Positions 6,644-14,350 of a DNA stretch of 23,008 nt are shown piece by piece. The notes beneath the pieces were generated by a model. The model was not told the DNA's origin. It ran no database searches and saw nothing but the letters and a program-made list of their open reading frames with translations. A program made the position numbers and the translations under genes. How positions within the stretch are numbered: the stretch's first letter is position 1; each line of letters begins with the position of its first letter. Source of the DNA: JAKSCF01 sp028279945 (GTDB lineage Bacteria; Bacillota; Clostridia; Peptostreptococcales; JAAYPU01); NCBI GenBank assembly GCA_028279945.1, contig JANQMT010000113.1, forward strand, positions 1 to 23,008, written 5' to 3'.

Positions 6644-8005
6644 ATGGAAAATGTTTATATTATGGGATATATCCAAAGAGCTCGAGGAGCTCAAAAAGAA
6701 TTTGAAAAATATAACCAGGAGCAAGTAGACGAAGTGGTTAAAATCGTAGCAAAAGTTGTTCACGATAATGCCGAAGTCCTTGCTGAAATGGCAATAGAAG
6801 AAACCGGTATGGGTGTCTATAAAGATAAGGTTGTTAAGAACCAGATGAAGGCAAAAGTCATTTGGAATAACCTTAAAAGCAAGAAGTCTGTAGGGATTAT
6901 TGAAAGAAATGATGCTACAGGTATCACGAAGATCGCTAAGCCCATGGGGGTAGCCGCAGCCATTACACCGTGTACAAACCCAATTGTCACACCTATGAGT
7001 AATGCCATGTTCGCATTAAAAGGCAGAAATGCCATCATCATCACCCCTCACCATCGAGCCCTTAGATGCAGCACGGCAACGGTTGATATGATTAATGCAG
7101 AATTAAAGAAAATAGGGGTACCTAAGAATTTGATTCAAATTTTGGATCAGCAATCAAGAGAGAATACACGCGATTTGATTGCCGGCGCAGATGTGGTCAT
7201 TGCAACAGGCGGTATGGGTATGGTAAAGGCTGCGTACAGCAGTGGAAAACCGGCATTAGGTGTTGGTGCAGGAAACGTTCAATGTATTATGGACAAAGAT
7301 GCAGATATACAGGATGCGGTCCCTAAAATTATTACCGGTAGAATATTCGATAATGGCATTATTTGTTCCGGGGAACAATCGGTTATTATGCCGGAAGAAA
7401 AATATAATGAGATCATAGATGTATTCAAAGAAAATGGTGCGTTTTATGTATCGGACACAGCCCAAAAAGAAGCTTTTAGAAATGCAATATTTGAAGCAGG
7501 GCATATGAATCGACACGCTATAGGTCAGTCTGTACAGGCAATTGCAAAATTAGCCAATGTATCTGTGCCTGAAGATACAAGAGTGATTGTCATTGAGGCT
7601 GACGGCAGCGGGGATGACGACATATTGGCAAAAGAAAAAATGTGTCCTGTATTGGCAGCATATAAATACAAAGATTTTAAAGAAGCGGTTGTCATCGCTA
7701 AGGATAACCTTGAAGCAGAAGGTAAAGGCCATAGTGTTGCCATCCATTCTAATACGCTGGAGAATATTGAATATGCAGGAGAGCAATTAGAAGCATCCAG
7801 GTTTGTTGTTAACCAAGCGTCTGCAACCAATGCCGGAGGCAGTTTCTTTAATGGGTTAGCGCCTACCAATACTTTGGGCTGCGGATCATGGGGGAACAAT
7901 AGCATTTCAGAAAATTTGGATTACAAACATTTAATCAATATTTCTCGTATCGCACATTTTATGAAAGACAATCCTGTTCCAACAGATGAAGAATTGTGGG
8001 GATAA
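6644..8005 (+). CDS. sucD: CoA-acylating aldehyde dehydrogenase, SucD-type (succinate semialdehyde dehydrogenase)
   Basis: Likely reduces succinyl-CoA to succinate semialdehyde with NAD(P)H, releasing CoA. The 453 residues match SucD length and cover one acylating aldehyde dehydrogenase domain. The catalytic cysteine is Cys241 in NGIICSGEQS, the nucleotide region includes GADVVIATGGMGMVK (181-195), and the C-terminal block TLGCGSWGNNSISEN is typical of the SucD/EutE group. The segment TPHHRALRCS (134-143) departs from the TPHPxxKK-like pattern I recall from SucD proteins and could affect cofactor choice. AAGGAGG precedes the start. Placed directly after cat1 it completes a two-step route from a carboxylate to its aldehyde. 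No 4-hydroxybutyrate dehydrogenase follows. A sulfoacetaldehyde or other acylating dehydrogenase is an alternative. Confidence 0.82.
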   Translation: MENVYIMGYIQRARGAQKEFEKYNQEQVDEVVKIVAKVVHDNAEVLAEMAIEETGMGVYKDKVVKNQMKAKVIWNNLKSKKSVGIIERNDATGITKIAKPMGVAAAITPCTNPIVTPMSNAMFALKGRNAIIITPHHRALRCSTATVDMINAELKKIGVPKNLIQILDQQSRENTRDLIAGADVVIATGGMGMVKAAYSSGKPALGVGAGNVQCIMDKDADIQDAVPKIITGRIFDNGIICSGEQSVIMPEEKYNEIIDVFKENGAFYVSDTAQKEAFRNAIFEAGHMNRHAIGQSVQAIAKLANVSVPEDTRVIVIEADGSGDDDILAKEKMCPVLAAYKYKDFKEAVVIAKDNLEAEGKGHSVAIHSNTLENIEYAGEQLEASRFVVNQASATNAGGSFFNGLAPTNTLGCGSWGNNSISENLDYKHLINISRIAHFMKDNPVPTDEELWG

Positions 8006-8046
8006 GATTATAAGGATATTAGGTTAAGAATTTAAGGGGTAGGGGT

Positions 8047-9030
8047 ATGGTTGAAAGAGAAAAATATTTACCATATTTATCGAGTACAAGTGCAGCTGTA
8101 ATTTTTGGTTTTTCTTTTTTATTCACAAAAGAAGCTTTAACTGAAATCGATCCATTTCATCTTTTGGGATTAAGGTTTGGTATGGCAGCAATTTTATTAT
8201 TGGTTCTGAAAGCATTTAATGTCATTGAGGTGGATTATAAAGAAAAAAATGTTAAACGGTTAATACCAATTGCATTTGTACAACCTGCTGCTTATTTCAC
8301 TTTTGAAATTTTTGGCGTCAAACTGACCACTTCATCTGAAGCGGGCATGATGATAGCCATAATACCTGTTATTGTAACAATTTTGGCTGTGGTGTTTTTA
8401 AAAGAAATGCCAAGCAAGGTACAAGTACTCTTTATTGGCATATCCGTATCGGGGGCTGTTTTTATTATTGTCATGAAGAGCAATGAAATAGGTTCAAGTG
8501 TGAGTGGGCTCATGATACTTTTGTTAGCTGTGTTATGCGCTTCTGCTTCTAATATACTGTCAAGAAAACTTTCTGTAGTCTTTAACCCTTTGGAAATCAC
8601 CTTTGTGATGATGTGCTGCGGCGCCATATTTTTTAATGGGATTGCTATTTTACAGCATCTTATAAAAGGGGATATGCTATATTATTTTGAACCTTTATTA
8701 AACATTAAAGTGGTATCAGCAGTCCTTTATCTAGGGGTATTGTCATCTGTTTTGGCATTCTTTTTATCACACTATACATTATCAAAAATTGAAGCTTCTC
8801 GATCCGCTGTTTTCGCTAACTTATCCAGTGTGGTATCCATTCTTGCAGGTGTTTTAATACGGCATGAGGCATTTTATTGGTATCAGATGGTGGGTGCCGT
8901 CATGATTTTATCAGGTGTTTGGGGAACCAATTATTTTGGAAGTAAAAAAATAGAAAATGTATATAATAACGATAAGTTATATAAAGATGATAAAGTAGCC
9001 GGTATAATAATAAAAAATAATGTGAAGTAG
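8047..9030 (+). CDS. DMT superfamily (EamA) permease
   Basis: The 327-residue hydrophobic protein has about ten membrane segments and the internal duplication of EamA drug/metabolite transporters. First half: AAVIFGFSFLFTKEAL near residue 18, then LLGLRFGMAAILLL, a typical EamA pattern. The second half begins near residue 155 (LMILLLAVLCASASNILSRKL). The charged tail after about 300 lies in the cytosol. Such proteins export amino acids or other metabolites, and substrates are rarely predictable. It starts 41 nt after sucD behind AGGGG with no terminator between, and ends 6 nt before the histidine kinase gene, so it bridges the fermentation genes and the two-component system. Export of an end product of the cat1-sucD pathway is possible but unproven. 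Confidence 0.85.
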   Translation: MVEREKYLPYLSSTSAAVIFGFSFLFTKEALTEIDPFHLLGLRFGMAAILLLVLKAFNVIEVDYKEKNVKRLIPIAFVQPAAYFTFEIFGVKLTTSSEAGMMIAIIPVIVTILAVVFLKEMPSKVQVLFIGISVSGAVFIIVMKSNEIGSSVSGLMILLLAVLCASASNILSRKLSVVFNPLEITFVMMCCGAIFFNGIAILQHLIKGDMLYYFEPLLNIKVVSAVLYLGVLSSVLAFFLSHYTLSKIEASRSAVFANLSSVVSILAGVLIRHEAFYWYQMVGAVMILSGVWGTNYFGSKKIENVYNNDKLYKDDKVAGIIIKNNVK

Positions 9031-9036
9031 GTTAAT

Positions 9037-10167
9037 ATGCCAGTATCAAAGGGCTCTATGATTAAGAACTTAATATTTGTGGGGATAATGATTTTATCCA
9101 TTATGTTTGAAAGTGCTTCTTTTCAAAGGTTGACAAGTATACTGATTTTATCCCTTATTTTTTTATGTATCAGTTTATTAAAAGCCAATTTTAGATTTAA
9201 GAATCCCAGTGTTATTCTTATTGTTGCATTGATTGAAATCATGTTAGTATTTTTATTGGAAATTCAATCCAGATATTTGATCAACTATTTCTTAATGATG
9301 ATATATATCTTATCAATCGTTGAAAATGCTTATCTTTTTAAATTAAAAGAAACCGTAATATTACAAGTCATTGCGTTAATCGTTGCAAATTATAAATATA
9401 TTGTTTTATTGAGGCTTGACGGTAATTTTAAAAATATGACCCAATTCATTTTTTTCTTAATCATCAATCTGCTTATTGCAACGGCTGTAGATATGGCTAT
9501 TGTTTATAAGAGAGAGAAGCTAAAAACGGAGCAATTGAATAACGAACTGGTATTGTACCAAGAAAAGTTAAGTGATATGGCAACCACAGAAGAAAGAAAT
9601 CGAATTGCAAGAGAGCTGCATGATAGTCTGGGACATGAATTGAGTGCTTTGATCATGGAAATGGAAATCGTTAATCACTTGTTTGAAAAAAATCAAGGTG
9701 AAGCTAAAAAGAGACTGAGCAATAGTTTGAATAATGCACGAAATAGTTTGAGCAAAGTTAGAGAAGTGGTTGAAACTCTGAATTCGGAAGATATCAATAT
9801 CCATCATTTGCTTGAGCGATTTCAGCAAAGGACGAATATTAATATTGATTATAAGGGTATCAGTTTGGAAAACGAAAGCGAGTCTGTAAAAAAGTCTCTG
9901 TTTAGAATTATTCAAGAATCATTGACAAATTCTCTGAAGCATGGGTATCCTAACAAGATAGAAATATCCATAAAAATTGCCGGTAACAGAGATGAAATCA
10001 TTGAGTTTTCCATTTGGGATAATGGTAAAGGGAATAGGGCTTTTGAAAAAGGGACCGGATTAAGAAATATGGAGAAAAGAGTTAAAGCCTTAAAGGGTGA
10101 GATTACTTTTGGAAGTGATAATGGATTTTATATAAAAGGTTATATTCATAGGAGGCATGATGATTAA
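9037..10167 (+). CDS. NarL/DesK-type membrane sensor histidine kinase
   Basis: The 376 residues begin with about five membrane segments (10-155) and almost no extracellular domain, as in kinases that sense membrane disturbance. A coiled linker (157-180) leads to a HisKA_3 dimerisation domain with phospho-acceptor His195 in ARELHDSLGHELS. The ATPase domain follows: N-box with Asn299 in QESLTNSLKHG, WDNGKG at 327-332 and GTGLRNMEKRV at 339-349. The response regulator overlaps its 3' end. The annotated start has a poor AAGTAGG site 5 nt upstream; ATG at 9058 (residue 8) with AAAGGG about 4 nt upstream is a real alternative. Known relatives (DesK, LiaS, LnrJ) respond to membrane fluidity or membrane-active antibiotics, and the downstream ABC operon favours the latter. 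Confidence 0.88.
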   Translation: MPVSKGSMIKNLIFVGIMILSIMFESASFQRLTSILILSLIFLCISLLKANFRFKNPSVILIVALIEIMLVFLLEIQSRYLINYFLMMIYILSIVENAYLFKLKETVILQVIALIVANYKYIVLLRLDGNFKNMTQFIFFLIINLLIATAVDMAIVYKREKLKTEQLNNELVLYQEKLSDMATTEERNRIARELHDSLGHELSALIMEMEIVNHLFEKNQGEAKKRLSNSLNNARNSLSKVREVVETLNSEDINIHHLLERFQQRTNINIDYKGISLENESESVKKSLFRIIQESLTNSLKHGYPNKIEISIKIAGNRDEIIEFSIWDNGKGNRAFEKGTGLRNMEKRVKALKGEITFGSDNGFYIKGYIHRRHDD

Positions 10168-10807
10168 TTTAATGATAGTGGATGACCAGCCTATAATGGT
10201 AGAGGGTCTGAAAATGATTTTATCATCTGAGGAAGGTCTAGAGGTAGTTGCGACAGCTGAGAATGGCAAAGATGCTATTGATAAAGTGAGATGCAATAAT
10301 CCGGATGTCATTCTTATGGACATACAAATGGAAGTGATGAATGGTATAGAAGCTGCCAGAATTATAAAAAGAGATTATCCTTGCATAAAAGTAATATTAT
10401 TGACGACTTTTAATGATGATGCGTATATAAAAGAAGGCTTTGGTATTGGTATAGACGGATATGCTTTAAAGGATGCCCAGCCAAAGGAAATTTATAAGGG
10501 GATTAAGTCCGTCATCAATGGCGGGGTTTATATCGATAGTAATGTTGCTAAAAGAGTCATTGCTCAATTAAATCATAAAACAGAAGAAAAGAAGTTTGAA
10601 GTGGATTCAAGGGTTGCGCTGCTGACAAATAGAGAATTGGAAATCGTTAAAATGATAGGCAGTGGAAAGAATAATTCAGAAATATCAGAGGAACTCTATT
10701 TAAGTGAAGGAACGGTAAAAAACAACTTGACTAAGATTCTGGATAAATTAGAATTAAGAGACAGAACACAAGTGGCAATCTTTTCGATCAAAAATAAATT
10801 AATATAA
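10157..10807 (+). CDS. NarL/FixJ-family response regulator
   Basis: The 216 residues comprise a receiver domain (1-120) with acidic pair Asp9-Asp10, phospho-acceptor Asp55 in VILMDIQM, switch Thr in LLTTFN and Lys in GYALKDA. A LuxR-type helix-turn-helix follows (about 150-212) with LTNRELEIVKMIGSGKNN and LSEGTVKNNLTKIL. It overlaps the kinase gene by 11 nt, so the two are translationally coupled partners. AGGAGG ends 1 nt before the first ATG (10157) and 4 nt before a second ATG (10160), so the second is probably the real start. When phosphorylated it should bind a repeated DNA site; the best candidate is the block at 10994-11029 before the lipoprotein-ABC genes. Confidence 0.92.
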   Translation: MMINLMIVDDQPIMVEGLKMILSSEEGLEVVATAENGKDAIDKVRCNNPDVILMDIQMEVMNGIEAARIIKRDYPCIKVILLTTFNDDAYIKEGFGIGIDGYALKDAQPKEIYKGIKSVINGGVYIDSNVAKRVIAQLNHKTEEKKFEVDSRVALLTNRELEIVKMIGSGKNNSEISEELYLSEGTVKNNLTKILDKLELRDRTQVAIFSIKNKLI

Positions 10808-10819
10808 AGTTGTAAACAA

Positions 10820-10866
10820 ATTGAATGTAGGTGTATAAATATTCGTTTATACACCTACATTTCAAT
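10820..10866 (+). terminator. Strong hairpin terminator after the response regulator
   Basis: 16-bp perfect arms (10824-10839 with 10846-10861) around the loop TATTCG are extended by ATTG/CAAT across a single bulged T. An AT-rich tract with short T runs follows. It should end the long operon starting near 3440 and separates it from the ABC operon. Confidence 0.8.
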
Positions 10867-10924
10867 TGCAAAATATTTTATTTTCAATGAAGCCTAGTAA
10901 TGAAACGAGGATGCTCTCATATAA

Positions 10925-10950
10925 ACGTGACAAAAGTCATGTATTTTTTT
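10925..10950 (+). terminator. Second terminator-like hairpin before the ABC operon
   Basis: ACGTGAC (10925-10931) pairs with GTCATGT (10936-10942) around an AAAA loop, followed by A and seven T. It may back up the first terminator or attenuate transcription entering the ABC operon. Confidence 0.65.
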
Positions 10951-10993
10951 AAAATTAGTGATTTTAGTTACTTTTATATTGAGCATAATGAAT

Positions 10994-11029
10994 GTATGAT
11001 ACTTTTAGGTGGTATGATATATTATATCA
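10994..11029 (+). promoter_or_regulatory. Repeated operator-like block before the lipoprotein-ABC operon
   Basis: GTATGATA occurs at 10994-11001 and 11012-11019 (18-bp period). The first copy extends to the perfect palindrome GTATGATAC. A perfect 15-bp palindrome, TGATATA-T-TATATCA, lies at 11015-11029 just before the ribosome binding site. Repeats of this kind suit a NarL-type regulator; binding by the regulator encoded at 10157 is inference. Confidence 0.4.
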
Positions 11030-11054
11030 ATTATGAAGGAAGGAGTTGAAAAGG

Positions 11055-12017
11055 GTGAAAAATATAAAATCAAAAATAATGGTCAGTATTTTACTTTGTT
11101 TTGTACTTTTAATGACTATAGTTGGATTAATGGGTTGTGGTGGTAATGATTATGAAAGCTATTTAAGCAGTGTAGAAAAAACTAAGCAAATTAAAAGAGC
11201 CAGCGAAGAAGTAAAAATAGATGTTGCTCTTGATTTTAATTTGGAAAATTTTGATGAAGAAGCAAAGAATGAAATTAATAAACTCAAAGATATGAGTTAT
11301 AAGGGAATAATGAAATATGATGATAATCAAGAAATATTTGAGAATAATATGTATACAAAGCTAGGCGGCGTAGGTTTTGATTCTACTGTTTACGGTAAAG
11401 AGGATGATATATTAATTGAGTTGACGAGTATAGGTAAATATATCAAATTAAGTGATCTGAAAGAAGAAACCAATTTTAACGATATCAATTTCTCAGACGA
11501 AACGATAAAGAAAATCGAAGATACATGGAATTCTTATGTGAATAGTGAAAATGTATTCAAAGGAGAAAATATTTTAGTAGATACACCATCCGGCGTAGTA
11601 AAAAGTAAAAAATATTCAGTGGCCTTTGGGAATGAATGGATTAATTTTTTAAATGAAGTTATGACAATTATTAAAGAAGATGCTGCCATAGAAAATTTAA
11701 TGAATGATGAGAAATTTGGAGAGAAAGCGTATACTTTAGACGAAATGATTATCTTAAATACTGAAGAGGCAGAAGTAGAATACCTTATTTATGAAGCTTT
11801 TGTTGATGCGGATGGGTATGTGGTAAAGGAAGATATGAGGTTTAAAATTAATTATGATGATCCATACTTTAAAGGTGTTACTTTTGACCTCAGCGGTTTA
11901 CTTTATAATATTAATAAAGAACAAAAGATTAAATTTCCTGAAGTGTCCGATGCTGAAATCTTAGATGTCAAAGATTTCTCAACTGAAGCACCTGTTCTGT
12001 TTGACATGATGAACTAA
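11055..12017 (+). CDS. Membrane-anchored lipoprotein of unknown function linked to an ABC exporter
   Basis: I do not recognise a firm family. From GTG at 11055 the protein has 320 residues: a basic N-terminus, a hydrophobic stretch (8-27) and a lipobox GLMGC with lipidated Cys28. The rest is acidic, lysine-rich and soluble, likely outside the membrane. A TTG three codons earlier (11046) also keeps the frame open, but AAGGAAGGAG ends immediately before it, leaving no spacing, whereas GTG has 9 nt, so GTG is preferred. The size and beta-rich look are reminiscent of LolA/LppX-like lipoproteins that bind lipophilic molecules; this is weak inference. The ABC ATPase begins 13 nt downstream, so it may bind the compound that the transporter exports. 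Confidence 0.75.
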   Translation: MKNIKSKIMVSILLCFVLLMTIVGLMGCGGNDYESYLSSVEKTKQIKRASEEVKIDVALDFNLENFDEEAKNEINKLKDMSYKGIMKYDDNQEIFENNMYTKLGGVGFDSTVYGKEDDILIELTSIGKYIKLSDLKEETNFNDINFSDETIKKIEDTWNSYVNSENVFKGENILVDTPSGVVKSKKYSVAFGNEWINFLNEVMTIIKEDAAIENLMNDEKFGEKAYTLDEMIILNTEEAEVEYLIYEAFVDADGYVVKEDMRFKINYDDPYFKGVTFDLSGLLYNINKEQKIKFPEVSDAEILDVKDFSTEAPVLFDMMN

Positions 12018-12030
12018 AAAGGAGGCAGTC

Positions 12031-12966
12031 ATGGATTTATTGAGAGTAGAAAACTTAAAAAAGAGTTATGGCAATATTAACGCTGTTAATGACATAAGCT
12101 TTGTTGTTGAAAAAGGAGAAATCCTAGGTCTGCTTGGACCAAATGGGGCGGGAAAATCTACAGCAATTTCTATGATATCAACTCTTTTTCACCCTGATAG
12201 CGGGGATATATTATTTAAAGGAACCAGTATTGTTAAAAAACCGAAATGCATACAAGAACGATTAGGTATCGTGCCTCAAGATATTGCTTTGTACCAAAAT
12301 ATGAATGGTTATGACAATCTTAAATTTTGGGGGCAAGCCTATGGCTTAAAAGGAAAGAAACTAAAAGAAAGAATTGTGGAAGTTTCTGAAATCATAAGTA
12401 TTTCAGATCGATTAAAAAATAAAGTGAAGACTTATTCGGGGGGAATGAAAAGAAGGTTAAATATTGGGGTAAGTTTATTGCACGAACCTGAATTATTAAT
12501 AATGGATGAACCGACTGTTGGTATTGACCCTCAATCCAGGAACCATATATTGAATACGGTTAAAAAACTGAATCAGCAAGGTATGACGATTATCTACACT
12601 TCGCATTATATGGAAGAGGTAGAGGATTTATGCAGGCGAATAGAAATCATGGATGAAGGAAAAATTATTGCATCAGGCAGCAAAGAAGAACTGATCAATA
12701 TCATCAGTGGACAGAAAAAAGTGAAGATTGGATTTGATGTTGTCATGCCGGAATTGGTAGAAGCGGTTAAAGAAATATCCTATATAGATAATCTGCGCAC
12801 AGATGGCGAAACCATCTATTTTAGTATTAAAAATGGAGAGAACTTGATTGAAGATATTGTCATGAAAACAAAGAATCTCAGTGTTAAAATGACGACATTA
12901 GATATAGAGAAGCCCAATTTAGAATCCGTATTTTTATACTTGACCGGAAAAGATCTAAGGGATTAG
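12031..12966 (+). CDS. ABC transporter ATPase, drug-export (DrrA/LnrL-like) type
   Basis: The 311 residues contain a complete nucleotide-binding domain: Walker A GPNGAGKST (36-44), Q-loop IVPQDIALY (about 80-88), signature YSGGMKRRL (135-143), Walker B LLIMDEP (155-161), and the switch histidine in YTSHYMEEVEDL. About 80 extra C-terminal residues (DUF4162-like) are usual in ATPases that serve ABC-2 exporters such as daunorubicin or linearmycin resistance systems. It powers the two permeases encoded directly downstream (10-nt gap to the first). AAGGAGG precedes the start. The substrate is probably a hydrophobic toxin or lipid-like molecule, by family and context only. Confidence 0.93.
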   Translation: MDLLRVENLKKSYGNINAVNDISFVVEKGEILGLLGPNGAGKSTAISMISTLFHPDSGDILFKGTSIVKKPKCIQERLGIVPQDIALYQNMNGYDNLKFWGQAYGLKGKKLKERIVEVSEIISISDRLKNKVKTYSGGMKRRLNIGVSLLHEPELLIMDEPTVGIDPQSRNHILNTVKKLNQQGMTIIYTSHYMEEVEDLCRRIEIMDEGKIIASGSKEELINIISGQKKVKIGFDVVMPELVEAVKEISYIDNLRTDGETIYFSIKNGENLIEDIVMKTKNLSVKMTTLDIEKPNLESVFLYLTGKDLRD

Positions 12967-12976
12967 GTGAAGCGAT

Positions 12977-14350
12977 ATGAAGATATTAAAGCTTATTTTA
13001 AAAGATTTAAGATCAGTATTTACGGATCCTAAAATAGTCGCTATATTGGTTATTATGCCAATGGTATTGACATCTATCCTTGGGCTGGCTTTATCCGGTG
13101 TGTTTTCTAATGAATATACCGTTCATCCATTTAATATTGCTATTGTGAAACAATACGACAATCATAATTTTAAAAGCAGATTTGAAGATACCATTAGCCA
13201 ATCTTTTTTAGGGGCCGGTATCTCAGAAGATGATATAAAAGCCATGTCAAAAGGCATAGCCGATATAGATATCGAAGCTGTTTTTTTCGAAGAGTTTTTT
13301 GGTTCTGAAGAGATAAAAGAAATGGTGCACTATGACATTGTGGGATTCAATACAGCCATGAGAGGTTTAGAAAAGAACACCTACTCTGCCGCAATCGTCT
13401 TACCGGAGAATTTTTTAATGGATTCATACATTAATATGTTGACCCCTTTTAGGAATGAAATTGAAATTCAAGTCTTTAAAAACCCGAATAATAGAATGAC
13501 AGCATCCATCACAGAAGATTTAATGAAAGCTTATTCAGATACCTTTTCTTCACTAACGATTTCAAAGAATGTATTGGTTCAACAATTTGCCAAGTATGAT
13601 ATGTTGGATCAAGGTATGCAGCAAATGGATGATTTTATGGAAGCATTTTCTATGAATGAAAACAATATGGATATTGAAATCGTACCCATAGAAGGAAAAA
13701 AGACCATAGGTTCCATGTCCTATTACGCTATCAGTATGATGACTTTGTTTTTGCTTTTTTCTGCAGCACAAGGCAGCACGTTATTGCTTGATGAAAAGAA
13801 AAGCTATACCTTACAAAGGATGATGGTAGCCGGTTATAAGCATTATCAAATCGTAATGGGTAAATATATAGTGGTTTTTGCAATAGCTGTTTTACAGATG
13901 ATGAGTATGATGATTTATTCAAGGATAGCTTTTAATGTTGTATGGGGCGATCTCGCATCTGTTTTAGTGGTTGTGATTTTATCTGCCTTTGCAATTGCAG
14001 GATTGGGAACCCTGTTTAGTGTGATAACGTTAAAAATGGGCAATTATTCATTAGCCACAGCAATGGAAAGTGTGGTGTTCCAAATTTTTGGACTGGTTGG
14101 AGGGGCTTATATTCCTGTTCAGGTATTACCTGAGATGTTACAGCGTTTTTCTGTAGTGCCTATTAACGGTGTTTCTTTACAGGCTTTTATGCAAATCATG
14201 GCCGGCAGCAGCCTTGCTGATATCAGTAGAGAGCTGTTGATTATATTAGCCAATGGCATCATATTTACAGCTATTGCTATTATAATAACTACTAAAGAAA
14301 GGGGAAAAGGACATGCTAACCGTTTTAAAGTTAGGTCTAAAGAGGCTTAG
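12977..14350 (+). CDS. ABC-2 type permease, first subunit
   Basis: 457 residues with the ABC-2_membrane_3 layout: one N-terminal membrane helix (about 22-42), a large extracytoplasmic domain (about 45-245), then a bundle of five to six helices (about 250-440) starting at MSYYAISMMTLFLLFSAAQG. The helix hairpin after LLLDEKKSYTLQRMMVAG is the usual coupling region that contacts the ATPase. It follows the ATPase by 10 nt and overlaps the second permease by 38 nt, so the two probably form a heterodimeric pore. The extracytoplasmic part is methionine- and acid-rich (around 205-235), which I cannot assign to a function. Confidence 0.9.
   Translation: MKILKLILKDLRSVFTDPKIVAILVIMPMVLTSILGLALSGVFSNEYTVHPFNIAIVKQYDNHNFKSRFEDTISQSFLGAGISEDDIKAMSKGIADIDIEAVFFEEFFGSEEIKEMVHYDIVGFNTAMRGLEKNTYSAAIVLPENFLMDSYINMLTPFRNEIEIQVFKNPNNRMTASITEDLMKAYSDTFSSLTISKNVLVQQFAKYDMLDQGMQQMDDFMEAFSMNENNMDIEIVPIEGKKTIGSMSYYAISMMTLFLLFSAAQGSTLLLDEKKSYTLQRMMVAGYKHYQIVMGKYIVVFAIAVLQMMSMMIYSRIAFNVVWGDLASVLVVVILSAFAIAGLGTLFSVITLKMGNYSLATAMESVVFQIFGLVGGAYIPVQVLPEMLQRFSVVPINGVSLQAFMQIMAGSSLADISRELLIILANGIIFTAIAIIITTKERGKGHANRFKVRSKEA

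Larger units (their letters stand above)
10808..11054. other. Intergenic region between response regulator and lipoprotein gene
   Basis: The 247 bp hold two hairpins (10820-10866 and 10925-10950) and an operator-like block (10994-11029). No convincing -35/-10 pair with normal spacing is seen for the ABC operon, which fits a promoter needing an activator. No small gene is supported. Confidence 0.5.

Noticed and set aside
7525..7905. 126-codon open frame on the - strand over sucD
   Set aside because: Antisense to the conserved C-terminal half of sucD, with low-complexity composition and no recognisable domain.
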